Assembly: GCA_964400725.1 (NCBI GenBank)
Contig: CAYNVS010000001.1
Coordinates: 161,931-225,930, forward strand
From: CAYNVS01 sp964400725
Lineage (GTDB): Bacteria; Myxococcota_A; SURF-8; CAYNVS01
Reading direction: 5' to 3'
Length of the DNA stretch: 64,000 nucleotides
Shown: positions 44,337 through 53,022 of the stretch, one piece after another
Numbering within the stretch: the stretch's first letter is position 1
Layout: every line of letters begins with the position of its first letter
Notes under the pieces: generated by a model
What the model was told of the DNA's origin: nothing
Database searches by the model: none
Seen by the model: only the letters and a program-made list of their open reading frames with translations
Translations under genes and position numbers: made by a program

Positions 44337-45740
44337 TCATCCTTGCGCAAGGCGCGTTTTCTTCCACCCCCCTTTGCGCACGCGAAGTATTATTACTACG
44401 CCGAATATAACGATATAACACAAAGCTCCAATCCATGCGCCGACTATTCCCATGCGCAAATATTCTGCAAAATAATACACGCCGGGCAAAAAGATTGTCA
44501 GCGAGCATATAATTATGGTTAAGAGCGGAAATTTAGTGTCGCCCGCGCCGCGAAGAATGCCCATGCTTACTATCCCAACCGCGTCGAACGGCTGGAAGAC
44601 CGCGGCGATTAAAACCAACACCGCGCCGATGGCGACGACTTTAGGATCGGGATTGAAGGCGTTCATAAGCGGATAACGCAAAAGCGCCATGGTCGCTCCG
44701 GCGAGCGTCATGTAGCCTACGCCGAGAAAAAAAGTCCATTTTGCGCTTTTTTCGGCTAAGTCAACCCGCCGGGCGCCGATGTACTGACCGACGAGCGTCG
44801 TTCCTGCGATGGAAAAGGCCACCGCCGGCAGAAAACTGAAGTGGATTATCTGAAAGATAATCATGTGGGCGGCCAGCGCTTCGGGCGCAAGCGTTGCGGC
44901 GTATATTGAAAACAGCGTCCACGCCGCCATGTCGAACATCCATGAGAAGCCTATCGGGAGGCCGAGAGTTAAAAGTCTTTTCGCGTCGTCGAGCCTCGGA
45001 GCCGCCCATGCGCGCGTTTTGTAAAGCGCGTTGTTTTTGCGGCCAAAGTAGGCGAAAAGGTAAAGAGCCGCCTCTACTCCGCCGGCTATTAAGCTGGCGG
45101 TCGCAGCCCCTTCGACCTTCATTGCGGGGAACCCGAAATAGCCGAATACAAGCGTAACCGCTAAAACCGCGTTGACGACGTTCGCGATAATCGTGATTAT
45201 CATCGGCGTTTTCATGTCGCCCAACCCGCGCACGAATCCGGTTATTACGTAAATTGTAAATAAAAACGGCGCGCCGAGAATGCGGATTGAAAGGTATTTT
45301 ACAACTTCCGGCTCCACTTCGGGGGACGTTCCTAATAGTTTGAGAACTATTGGAAAAAGAGGAATCGTCAAAAAGACCAGCCCTGAGAAAAAGGGGACGA
45401 GCAGCGCCGCCGAATGAACGTAGCGCCGCAAAACGTCGAAGTTGCGGGCGCCGTAATCCTGCGCCACGAAGGTGTTGACCGCCGTCAGCGTGCCGGTAAA
45501 GAGGGCGCACAACCCCCACGACAGCATTCCGCCCAAGCCGGTCGCGCCCTGCTCGACGGTGCCGACGCGCCCCATTATAATAGTGTCAACCATTCCCATC
45601 AGCGAGAATGAAATGACGGAGACGATAATCGGCGCCGCCGTTACGAACACTTCCTTGGCGCTTCCCGATCCTTCTTTTACGACCGAGCCGATTTTTTCCT
45701 CGGCCGCGCTTCCTTTGGTTGTAAGTTCAATGTCGGACAT
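44337..45740 (-). CDS. MATE family efflux transporter
   Basis: A 467-residue MATE exporter with two homologous halves and 12 membrane helices: PIIVSVISFSLMGMVDTIIMG in the first and GLPIGFSWMFDMAAWTLFSIY in the second. The family extrudes cationic drugs or metabolites by Na+ or H+ antiport. A charged 30-residue N-terminus precedes helix 1. I prefer the ATG at 45740; a TTG at 45818 is in frame but unsupported. No clear ribosome site. Downstream of tRNA-Ser on the same strand. Confidence 0.88.
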   Translation of the reverse strand: MSDIELTTKGSAAEEKIGSVVKEGSGSAKEVFVTAAPIIVSVISFSLMGMVDTIIMGRVGTVEQGATGLGGMLSWGLCALFTGTLTAVNTFVAQDYGARNFDVLRRYVHSAALLVPFFSGLVFLTIPLFPIVLKLLGTSPEVEPEVVKYLSIRILGAPFLFTIYVITGFVRGLGDMKTPMIITIIANVVNAVLAVTLVFGYFGFPAMKVEGAATASLIAGGVEAALYLFAYFGRKNNALYKTRAWAAPRLDDAKRLLTLGLPIGFSWMFDMAAWTLFSIYAATLAPEALAAHMIIFQIIHFSFLPAVAFSIAGTTLVGQYIGARRVDLAEKSAKWTFFLGVGYMTLAGATMALLRYPLMNAFNPDPKVVAIGAVLVLIAAVFQPFDAVGIVSMGILRGAGDTKFPLLTIIICSLTIFLPGVYYFAEYLRMGIVGAWIGALCYIVIFGVVIILRVRKGGWKKTRLAQG

Positions 45741-45908
45741 CTTTATACCGCGTTTTGCTTTCCGGCTTATATTGTTTCCGGCCTCGCGGCCGTTTAAGCC
45801 GTTAAAATAACTTAACAATTATAATATGTTGCGCAAGACTCTCTTGTTTTTTGTTTTAAACGCAATTTGTTTGACGGAATTGAAAGAGAAGAAAAAGAGA
45901 AAAAAGAC

Positions 45909-46002
45909 TGGCGGAGAGAGAGGGATTCGAACCCTCGAAGGAAGTTTAAGCTCCCTTACTCGCTTAGCAGGCGAGTGCCTTCGGCCACTCGGCCATCTCT
46001 CC
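45909..46002 (-). tRNA. serX: tRNA-Ser(GCT)
   Basis: A 94-base class II tRNA including an encoded CCA. The acceptor stem is GGAGAGA/TCTCTCC with discriminator G, the anticodon loop is CTGCTAA inside CTCGC/GCGAG, there is a long variable arm, and the T-loop is GGTTCGAATCC. The anticodon GCT reads AGC and AGT serine codons. Confidence 0.97.
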
Positions 46003-46202
46003 ATAAAGCCGGCTTAAAATAACAAAGTTGTTTTTTTTTGTCAAAAAATTTTACGCGTTTAATTTTTTAATTTTAAACGCCGGCCAGCGCCCGCGTTCGC
46101 ATAATCCGAGAAGGGGGCGCGTTTACCGCCCGGTTGCATCGGCGGAATTTTTAAAGTTCGTTATCGGACGGGTATTCCGATTTCCTATTTCCTTTCAATT
46201 TA

Positions 46203-46235
46203 AAACAGTCTCGGCGCTTGCGAGCCGAGCTGTTT
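46203..46235. other. Orphan terminator-like hairpin
   Basis: AAACAG, a bulged T, and CTCGGC pair with GCCGAG and CTGTTT around an 8-base loop, followed on the plus strand by ACTTTT. It lies in the 428-bp gap between tRNA-Ser and the BtuF-like gene (46003-46430). No gene is seen upstream of it on either strand. Nothing else in the gap looks coding. Confidence 0.45.
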
Positions 46236-46364
46236 ACTTTTAATCCTTTGAGATTTTAGCAAGGGGAAATTTTTATTTCAGACGCGCGCGCTTTCCTCCG
46301 CGTTTCTAAGCGTCCTCCGAGGTTTTTAAAGAAAACCTTAGGCCATTAGGCGCGTAAAAAAGAT

Positions 46365-46397
46365 TTGACTGTACGCTAAAATAATTAGATATATAAA
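46365..46397 (+). promoter_or_regulatory. Candidate promoter of the BtuF-like gene
   Basis: TTGACT (46365-46370), then TATATA or TATAAA 19-21 bases later (46390-46397). The spacing is longer than ideal. Confidence 0.35.
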
Positions 46398-46430
46398 ATT
46401 GATGGTTTCCTTTTAAACGCAAGGTTGAAA

Positions 46431-47228
46431 ATGCGCATTGTATCCTTATGTCCGTCAAACACCGAACTGTTGTTCGAGCTTGGGCTGCAAGACCATATCG
46501 TAGGGGTGGACGACTATTCGGATTATCCGGAACCGGCGAAAAAAATCGAAAAAATCGGCGACGAATTAAACGTTGATATAAAAAAAATAAAGGCGCTCAA
46601 ACCCGATTTAGTCGTGGCAAGCATGTCGGTTCCCGGAATGGAGAAAACCGTTCAAGAGATACGGCGCGCAAAGCTCAATCACATCGTTCTCGAGACGGAG
46701 CGTTTTACCGACTTTATGACCGACGCCTACGAAATAGGGGCCGCCTGCGGAGTCGCTGAAAAGGCCGCGCAGCTTGCGGCGGTTTGGGACGCTCGCCTGC
46801 GCGAAATTTTATCCAAAACGCAGGAGCCGGTCTCGCGTCCGGCGGTATATTTCGAGTGGTGGAAAGAGCCGTATTACACCCCCGGCTCGCAGTCGTGGAT
46901 TACAGACATGATTCACATGGCCGGCGGCGAGAATATTTTCCGCGACGTCGAAGGCGGCAGCAAAAAGGTAAGCGACGAGGAAATAATCGATCGAAATCCA
47001 GAACTTATACTTATCTGTTGGGTCGGCGAGCAGACGAAGCTGATGTCGCCGCAGACGCCTAAGGAAATCGTCGCAAGAAAAGGATGGAGCGAAATAGACG
47101 CCGTTAAGAGCGGCAGAATTATTACGTTAAGCGAGTCCATCTTCGGAAGGCCGGGGCCGCGCCTGATGGACGGACTGGAGCTTTTAATCGAGCTTTTCAA
47201 TAATTATTTCTTCTCGCGTTTCGAGTAA
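46431..47228 (+). CDS. BtuF-like cobalamin/metal-chelate binding protein without signal peptide
   Basis: A 265-residue helical-backbone binding protein of the BtuF/TroA type. The N-terminal RIVSLCPSNTELLFELGL, VGVDDYSDYP, the LKPDLVV strand and the C-terminal GPRLMDGLELL helix are present. BtuF normally delivers vitamin B12 to BtuCD in the periplasm. This protein starts directly on the first strand, so it has no export signal, and no permease or ATPase is nearby. A cytoplasmic corrinoid-binding role is possible. AAGG precedes the ATG at 46431; a TTG two codons earlier is less likely. Confidence 0.82.
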   Translation: MRIVSLCPSNTELLFELGLQDHIVGVDDYSDYPEPAKKIEKIGDELNVDIKKIKALKPDLVVASMSVPGMEKTVQEIRRAKLNHIVLETERFTDFMTDAYEIGAACGVAEKAAQLAAVWDARLREILSKTQEPVSRPAVYFEWWKEPYYTPGSQSWITDMIHMAGGENIFRDVEGGSKKVSDEEIIDRNPELILICWVGEQTKLMSPQTPKEIVARKGWSEIDAVKSGRIITLSESIFGRPGPRLMDGLELLIELFNNYFFSRFE

Positions 47229-47261
47229 AACGGCAAAAAGTCAGGAAGCGGAAACAGACTT

Positions 47262-47915
47262 ATGTTCAAGGAGTATTTCGAGAAGGCGCTTGCGGCGGTA
47301 TCCGCCGGACGGGAAGGAGAACTTCTGGCGGCGCGCCGCCGTTACGTCGAATTGGTAGGGGAGTACTTCGAGGACGAAGATTTTTACGAAGAGCGCGTAA
47401 AAGCGTTCCTCGAATGGTTCTTTTTTGACTATAAACTTTTGTCCGGCGTTACGCCGCTTGAATTTTATCTTGCAAACTTCGACCCGGAAGGCGATGAGCG
47501 GGCGTACCTCGAAGACGTAAGCCGCAACGTATGCTCGACTTTCGAGATAAAAAAAATAAATCCGAAAAAAGAGCTTATCGTTTTAATCGACCAGCAAGAC
47601 GCGAAAAAATACGAAATAAAAGAGCGGCGCAATCCGCTGGGAATCAACAAAGGAGAAATGCTTTACGCGCGGATTTTTCCTCATATGGGGCATTGGCTTT
47701 TCACCGATTCCTTCTGCGCGCACCCGAAAGACGCTTCGTCCGTAATAAGAAAAGCGGCGAAAATAATGCGTAAAAGCGGCGAGGGCAACTTTTACGACTG
47801 GAATATTTTTTTAGTAAGAAAGCGCTGGCTGTTGGAAAGATACCCTAAAGCGAAACCCGAAACGGTTTACCGCGACGACTTCGCGCCGAATTGGTTCGAT
47901 AAAACGCAAAAATAA
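47262..47915 (+). CDS. Conserved-looking cytoplasmic protein, unknown function
   Basis: A 217-residue protein with no membrane segment. The first 90 residues are helical and acidic (FEDEDFYEERVKAFLEWFFFDYKLL). The second half is a beta-rich domain with YARIFPHMGHWLFTDSFCAHP, followed by a basic helix. I recognise no family. It follows the BtuF-like gene by 33 bp and is probably in the same transcript; it ends 29 bp from the converging glutaredoxin gene. Confidence 0.75.
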   Translation: MFKEYFEKALAAVSAGREGELLAARRRYVELVGEYFEDEDFYEERVKAFLEWFFFDYKLLSGVTPLEFYLANFDPEGDERAYLEDVSRNVCSTFEIKKINPKKELIVLIDQQDAKKYEIKERRNPLGINKGEMLYARIFPHMGHWLFTDSFCAHPKDASSVIRKAAKIMRKSGEGNFYDWNIFLVRKRWLLERYPKAKPETVYRDDFAPNWFDKTQK

Positions 47916-47944
47916 CGAGACGTTCTTTTTTTGCGGCGGGGAAT

Positions 47945-48760
47945 TTACAGTCTTTCGGGCGGTTTCCCTTTGGTTTCGTAAAGTTTTTTCACCGCCTCCG
48001 GCGAATACCCGGAGACAATCGTCCCCATGTAGTCTAATACCGGCACGCCGGCTCCCGTAGTTCCCGCGGCCTTGAGCTTCATCGCCATTTCGTACGCCGC
48101 GCCTTGATCCTTTTCGACGTCTTTTTCGATAAAATTAATTCCCATATCTTTAAGCAGAGCCTTGAGCTTGCGGCAGTAGCCGCACCACGAGGCGGAATAG
48201 ACGATTACTTTGTCTTTGTTGGGCGCAAGGGGAGCCATGTTCGGAGGCGGCTGCGCGGGAACTCCGCCGTCCGCGGAGCCGTCGTCGGCCCGCCCTCCGG
48301 GGCGTACACGGTCGAGTCTCGTCAGTTTGTACTGTCTTTTCAGCTTTATCGCCCGCTCAAAGTCCGCCCGCGGTTCGGCGCGCAGCTTGAAATTTCCGAG
48401 CTCGTCGGTTTGCAGCAAATCGGCGACTATCGCGTAGCTGTCCGATTTTCTTTCCTCCGGCGTCTTGCTTAAATCGGTAATGAGAACGTCGTTGCGGCAT
48501 TCTTCGGGTATTTCGTCTATCTTTTCCGTCGATCGAAACTCTCCTTTTTCGTCGACGTAAGTGTAAATTATGTTTTGACTGTCTTTGTTGATTTTGAACT
48601 CCGCGAGAAATTTTTCCAGCCGTTTGGCGTTGTCGCCGCCCGCGGGCGCGGAGGCCGGAGTCGTAGAATCTTTTTTATCGCACGAGGCGGAAATCGTCAA
48701 AATCGCCGCGAGCGTTAAAAAACTGATAATTTTTTTCGAGTTGCAATTTATTAATCGCAT
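47945..48760 (-). CDS. Glutaredoxin-domain lipoprotein
   Basis: A 271-residue lipoprotein (signal to ISASC, Cys27). A low-complexity Ser/Pro/Ala stretch and a DUF4124-like YVDEKGEFRSTEKIDEIPEE segment (about 65-90) precede a C-terminal glutaredoxin fold (about 180-265) with the CGYC active site (YSASWCGYC) and the cis-proline in GAGVPVLDYMG. The pairing suggests a periplasmic thiol oxidoreductase. It is 39 bp downstream of a Cys-rich exported protein on the same strand, a plausible client, which is inference. Confidence 0.82.
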   Translation of the reverse strand: MRLINCNSKKIISFLTLAAILTISASCDKKDSTTPASAPAGGDNAKRLEKFLAEFKINKDSQNIIYTYVDEKGEFRSTEKIDEIPEECRNDVLITDLSKTPEERKSDSYAIVADLLQTDELGNFKLRAEPRADFERAIKLKRQYKLTRLDRVRPGGRADDGSADGGVPAQPPPNMAPLAPNKDKVIVYSASWCGYCRKLKALLKDMGINFIEKDVEKDQGAAYEMAMKLKAAGTTGAGVPVLDYMGTIVSGYSPEAVKKLYETKGKPPERL

Positions 48761-48799
48761 TTTACGCCCTTTTTTTGACTTTGCGCGGCTCTTTTAAGG

Positions 48800-49831
48800 T
48801 TAAAGGTTCGGTTTTACCACTATGACTAGCTGCAAATTGAGCTTCATCATCGCCCGCACATCGGGCTCTACAGAAAGTATTTGCGAAATATCTATGTCGG
48901 ACTGTTCGGGGAAAGCGACTTGGACTTCAAATAGAAGCGTTTTGATTATGTCGGAAATTTTGTCGATGTCGGCGACGTTAAGCCTGACGCGCCCTTCTTT
49001 GGCGCAAATAAATTTAGCGGTTTCGCGCGTCCCTGCGGAACATATCTTGTCGCAGTCTTTGGTGAATTCCTGACAAGAGCAAATGCGCTCGTTATTGGGG
49101 TCGCACGAAATCAAATCGCGCTCGATTTTTTTAAGCTCGGCGGTCAATTCTTCTTTTTTCGTTTTGTCGGTCTCGGTTAAAATGGCGTCGTTAAGGTCGA
49201 ACAGCCATGAATTGCCGTAGCCGCGCTCCATCGGTTCAACTACGCCCAAAGACGCCCAGTCGCCGAACGGTTTTAACGTTTTGTCTTCGCCCACTACCAG
49301 CCGCCTAATTTTCACCTCAAGGCTCGGAATGCTCATCGCGAGCTTTTTGGCGGGCATGGAGTAGGTTACTTTACGGATGAAAATGCCCTCAATTACATCT
49401 TTGAGGCTTTTAATCGATTTATCCTGTCCTGCGATGTCGATGCTGGCGCGCCCAAGCAGGCAGTTTTTTGCAAAGGCGAGCCACTGCTTGTCTTTGACGC
49501 AGATGCAGCCGATTCCCGGCGTCGTATCGCTGGGAGTATTTTTATCGCAGGCGTTAAGCGTAAACGGCTCGTCCGCGTCCGCGTACGGAACGGGCGGGCT
49601 TATTTCCGAATCGCCGTCGGAGCCGAGCGCGGCTTCAACGTTCATTACGACGTAATTGCCCGACTCGAACGCGGCTTTCGTCTTCGCCATCTGGGCTTGA
49701 TCCAGCTTAAGATCGAGCCGTTCGTCGTCCTCGAAATAAACCGGAACGGAAAGAACGTCGGAGCAGAAGTCGCCCATGAGAAATAGAGGAAACATGGAAA
49801 TCGCCGCAAGCAGCAAAAGTCTTTTAGCCAC
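48800..49831 (-). CDS. Exported cysteine-rich protein of unknown function
   Basis: A 343-residue protein with an N-terminal hydrophobic signal (LLLLAAISMFPLFLMG). The Cys at 23 is in GDFC, a poor lipobox, so it may be secreted and not lipidated. Cysteine clusters occur in the middle (GCICV) and later (ICSCQEFTKDCDKIC); the ends are rich in beta-type sequence. No family recognised. The start is GTG at 49831 with a perfect GGAGG. It heads a unit with the glutaredoxin-like lipoprotein. Confidence 0.75.
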   Translation of the reverse strand: MAKRLLLLAAISMFPLFLMGDFCSDVLSVPVYFEDDERLDLKLDQAQMAKTKAAFESGNYVVMNVEAALGSDGDSEISPPVPYADADEPFTLNACDKNTPSDTTPGIGCICVKDKQWLAFAKNCLLGRASIDIAGQDKSIKSLKDVIEGIFIRKVTYSMPAKKLAMSIPSLEVKIRRLVVGEDKTLKPFGDWASLGVVEPMERGYGNSWLFDLNDAILTETDKTKKEELTAELKKIERDLISCDPNNERICSCQEFTKDCDKICSAGTRETAKFICAKEGRVRLNVADIDKISDIIKTLLFEVQVAFPEQSDIDISQILSVEPDVRAMMKLNLQLVIVVKPNL

Positions 49832-49859
49832 AATCGCCTCCAGACGGAAGAGAAGGATT

Positions 49860-49934
49860 ACGGACAGCCATCCGGTAAAATTTACCGATTATAAGATGCC
49901 TTATAATTTTGTCCCATCGAGGGAAATAAGTCAA
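49860..49934 (-). promoter_or_regulatory. Promoter with tandem operator-like palindromes
   Basis: Minus strand TTGACT (49929-49934), 17 bases, CAAAAT (49906-49911). Directly downstream are an 8-4-8 palindrome (49888-49907), an abutting 7-1-7 palindrome (49873-49887) and a weaker 4-bp stem (about 49861-49874). The remainder of the 355-bp divergent gap (to 50186) holds a weak plus-strand promoter-like pair, TTGATA at 50131-50136 and TATACC at 50152-50157, ahead of the M16 gene. Confidence 0.5.
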
Positions 49935-50186
49935 GAGAGGCGTCGATTTTATTCGCCGCCGCCAAGCCGCGTTGCGACCCGCGTCCGCTTTTGGCAAAAA
50001 ACGCGGACGATGCGTAGATTAAAAAATTGATTCCGCCGGTTTTCTTAAAATAAACGCGCCGAGCGCATGCGCTTCTCGCTCCAAATCCGCGCTTGCGCGC
50101 CGCCGCAAAAAAAGAATTTTTTCTCTCCTCTTGATAAATTTACGCCGCGAATATACCTTATATAAAATTTGCAGAAGGAGACGAAC

Positions 50187-51674
50187 ATGCAAAATAAAAA
50201 TCTTCAATGGTTTCGGAGCGAAAAACGGGCGCTGATACTGGCCGCCTCGATTGCGCTCATTGCGGCCGCGTCGTTGCATTCGTGCGTTCCGGCGCAAAGG
50301 GTGGAAACAAAACAAAAAACGCTTGAAAGCATGGCGAGCGCGGACGAGCTCGCCGAGGCGAGCAAGCCGCCGATTACGATGGAAACGCTTCCAAACGGAT
50401 TGTCGCTGTTCGCTTTGGAAAACCACTCGGCGCCGATTGTAACGGTTATGGTTGCCGTAAAGGCGGGCGCTTACGTGGAGCCGCCGGAATGGAACGGCTT
50501 GATGCACTTTTACGAACATATGTTCTTCAAAGGAAACAAAGTCATTCCCGATCAAACCGCGTTCATTTTAAAAATTCAGGAGCTCGGCATAGTCTTCAAC
50601 GGGACGACGAGCGACGAATCGGTTAGATACTATTTTACAATGCCCAAAGACAAGCTGGAAGAAGGACTGAAGTTTATGTACGACGCCGTCACCAGCCCGC
50701 TTTTCGACGAAAAGGAGCTGGAAAAGGAAAAGGGCGCCGTAATGTCCGAGTTCGACCGCAACGAGGCCGAAAGCGCGTACTGGTTCAACAAGCTGATGGA
50801 CGAAACGGTTTTTTACAAATATCCGGAGCGCAAACACCCGCTCGGCAAGCGCGAAATAGTAAAGGCCGCGACCAAAGAGACGATGAAACAAATTCAAAGC
50901 GCGTATTACGTTCCGAATAACGCCGCTCTTTTCGTGGCGGGCGACATAAACGCCGCGTCGGCCATGGATTCGGCCAAAAAAATATTCGCAGGGTGGGAAA
51001 AGGGGGAAGATCCGTCGAAGAAGTATCCGGCGCCTAAACATCCTAAACTTGAGAAAATCTCTAAAGTTTTCTTGTACAGGGACGACGTTAAACTCGCCAA
51101 GGTTGCAGTTCAGTGGCACGGGCCGTCGGCCATAGACGATATGGCGGACACTTACGCCGCGGACGTCGTTTCCAACCTTTTGAACATGGATTCTAGCGGC
51201 TTTCGCAAACGCTTAGTGGAAAGCGGAATAGCGGTTGAGGCTTACTTCGGTTATTACACCCAAAAGAACGTAGGCCCGATTTACCTTTACGCCGTCTGCA
51301 AGCCGGAAAACGTTAAAAAACTTTTAGCCGCCGTTGATGAAGAGCTGCTATTGATGGGTAAGGACGATTATTTCTCGAAGGAGGAAATTCAGCGCTCAAT
51401 CAAATCGGTAATTATACGGGAGCTTTACGAGCGCGAATATACGAGGAGTTTTACGCTGTCGCTGGGGTTCTACTACTGCGTATCGGGGATAGATTATTAC
51501 CTCGACTACACGAAGAATATAGCGAAAGTTACGGAAAAAGACGTCGCCGCCTTTATGAACAAATACGTCAATAAACAGCCTTACGTCCAAGGCGTTCTTA
51601 TTAAAAAGGACGACGCCAAAGCGTTCCTGACCGGAACTGAATTTTACAAAGAAGAAAACGGAGGGGCGAAATGA
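50187..51674 (+). CDS. M16 zinc peptidase, catalytic subunit, lipoprotein
   Basis: A 495-residue M16 (pitrilysin-family) peptidase. The zinc motif is intact: HFYEH at residues 107-111 and the third ligand Glu188, exactly 76 residues after the second His. A lipoprotein-type signal precedes it (AAASLHSC). The two M16 halves are recognisable. The start at 50187 follows AAGGAG; the frame to 50169 is shorter of support. The next gene overlaps by 4 bp and encodes an M16 protein lacking the zinc site, as in heterodimeric processing peptidases. Confidence 0.9.
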   Translation: MQNKNLQWFRSEKRALILAASIALIAAASLHSCVPAQRVETKQKTLESMASADELAEASKPPITMETLPNGLSLFALENHSAPIVTVMVAVKAGAYVEPPEWNGLMHFYEHMFFKGNKVIPDQTAFILKIQELGIVFNGTTSDESVRYYFTMPKDKLEEGLKFMYDAVTSPLFDEKELEKEKGAVMSEFDRNEAESAYWFNKLMDETVFYKYPERKHPLGKREIVKAATKETMKQIQSAYYVPNNAALFVAGDINAASAMDSAKKIFAGWEKGEDPSKKYPAPKHPKLEKISKVFLYRDDVKLAKVAVQWHGPSAIDDMADTYAADVVSNLLNMDSSGFRKRLVESGIAVEAYFGYYTQKNVGPIYLYAVCKPENVKKLLAAVDEELLLMGKDDYFSKEEIQRSIKSVIIRELYEREYTRSFTLSLGFYYCVSGIDYYLDYTKNIAKVTEKDVAAFMNKYVNKQPYVQGVLIKKDDAKAFLTGTEFYKEENGGAK

Positions 51675-52996
51675 AAAAAAATTATTTAAACGCCGCAATA
51701 TTTTTTACCGCCGTTTTTTTCGCTTTTTCGGCGTCCGCCGACCAAACCGCCGACGGGAAGGCCGAGCGGTTTTCGCTGTCCAACGGCGCGAAGGTTATAA
51801 TACTGCCTATTTCCAACAACGACGTCGTTTCCGTCCGTTCGTACATTCTAGGCGGTTCGGCGAACTACCCGCTTGAAAAAGCCGGAATAGAGTCGCTGTG
51901 GCTCTCTACGGCGTTGAAGGGAAGCGTCAATTATCCTAAAGAAAAACTTTACCCATTTCTTGAGGAAACGGGCTCTTACATCGACTATTCCGCCGACAGG
52001 GATTTCTCTTCCTTCGACCTCAAATGTCTGCGTTTCACGTTAAGGGAAAGCATGGACGTTTATTTCGATTTGCTGCTTAACCCGGCGATGCTCAAAGAGG
52101 AATTCAATCTGAGCAAGGAGCGGCATATCGCGGGCGCTAAGGCGCGCAAGGAAGACCCTGAAGGTTATCTGGCCTTTCAAATGAATCAAGCGCTTTACAA
52201 GGGGCACGCTTACGAGGCGCATCCGTCCGGCTCCGAGGAATCTTTGCCCGGAATAACGCTTGAGGACGTTATGGAGCACAAGGCCAAGGCTCTGACGGGC
52301 AAAAACCTTTTAATCGTCATAGTCGGAAAGGTCTCCAAAGAGACTCTTCTGCCGTATATAGAAGACAAACTTAAAAGCCTTCCATCCGGTTCCAATTTGC
52401 AAAAAGAAGCCAAACCTTTTACTCCGGCGAAAAACACTTTTCCGCTGATTGAAAAGTCCGAAATTCCGACAAATTACATTTTAGGCAAGTTTGTCGTTTC
52501 CGGCAGCGGCTCGCGGGAGTATTGGGCGATGAAAATAGCTCTGACGCGCCTTTCGCGCTCTTTATGGGACGCGGTGCGCACTAAGGAAGGTTTGGCCTAC
52601 GCGGTCGGCTCAAGCATGGCCGACAACCGCTCGAACTTCGGTTATATTTATCTTTCGACGACGGATCCGCAGAAGGCTTTGTCTTTGATTAAAACTACGC
52701 TGGCGGACGCTGTAAAGAACGGTCTGCCCGAAAAAGAGATAGAAAACGCCAAGACTTTATTCCAGACTAGATACCTTATGGGGATAGAATCGAACGGCGG
52801 ATTAGCCGGATTTATCGCTTGGAACGAGATTTGCGGAGAAGGTTTTATAGACGCCGCGACGGTTCTGGCGACCGTCCGCTCGCTGACCGCGAAAGAAGTC
52901 AACGACGCGCTGGCCAAAGGACTGGAAAAAATTTATTGGGCGGCGATAGGCTCGCCCGACAACCTTAACCCAAAGATTTTCTTCGATAAGCCGTAA
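51671..52996 (+). CDS. M16-family non-catalytic partner subunit
   Basis: A 441-residue M16 homologue with a cleavable signal peptide (ending FSASA). Where the zinc motif should be it reads GIESLWLSTALKG, so HxxEH is lost. The substrate-binding region typical of the partner subunit is kept (RTKEGLAYAVGSSM, about residue 310). It overlaps the catalytic subunit gene by 4 bp, which favours equimolar heterodimer assembly in the periplasm. The family pattern of active and inactive pairs is established; the substrate is unknown. Confidence 0.9.
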   Translation: MKKNYLNAAIFFTAVFFAFSASADQTADGKAERFSLSNGAKVIILPISNNDVVSVRSYILGGSANYPLEKAGIESLWLSTALKGSVNYPKEKLYPFLEETGSYIDYSADRDFSSFDLKCLRFTLRESMDVYFDLLLNPAMLKEEFNLSKERHIAGAKARKEDPEGYLAFQMNQALYKGHAYEAHPSGSEESLPGITLEDVMEHKAKALTGKNLLIVIVGKVSKETLLPYIEDKLKSLPSGSNLQKEAKPFTPAKNTFPLIEKSEIPTNYILGKFVVSGSGSREYWAMKIALTRLSRSLWDAVRTKEGLAYAVGSSMADNRSNFGYIYLSTTDPQKALSLIKTTLADAVKNGLPEKEIENAKTLFQTRYLMGIESNGGLAGFIAWNEICGEGFIDAATVLATVRSLTAKEVNDALAKGLEKIYWAAIGSPDNLNPKIFFDKP

Positions 52997-53022
52997 GCTA
53001 AAGACCGGCTGGGAGTATTAAA

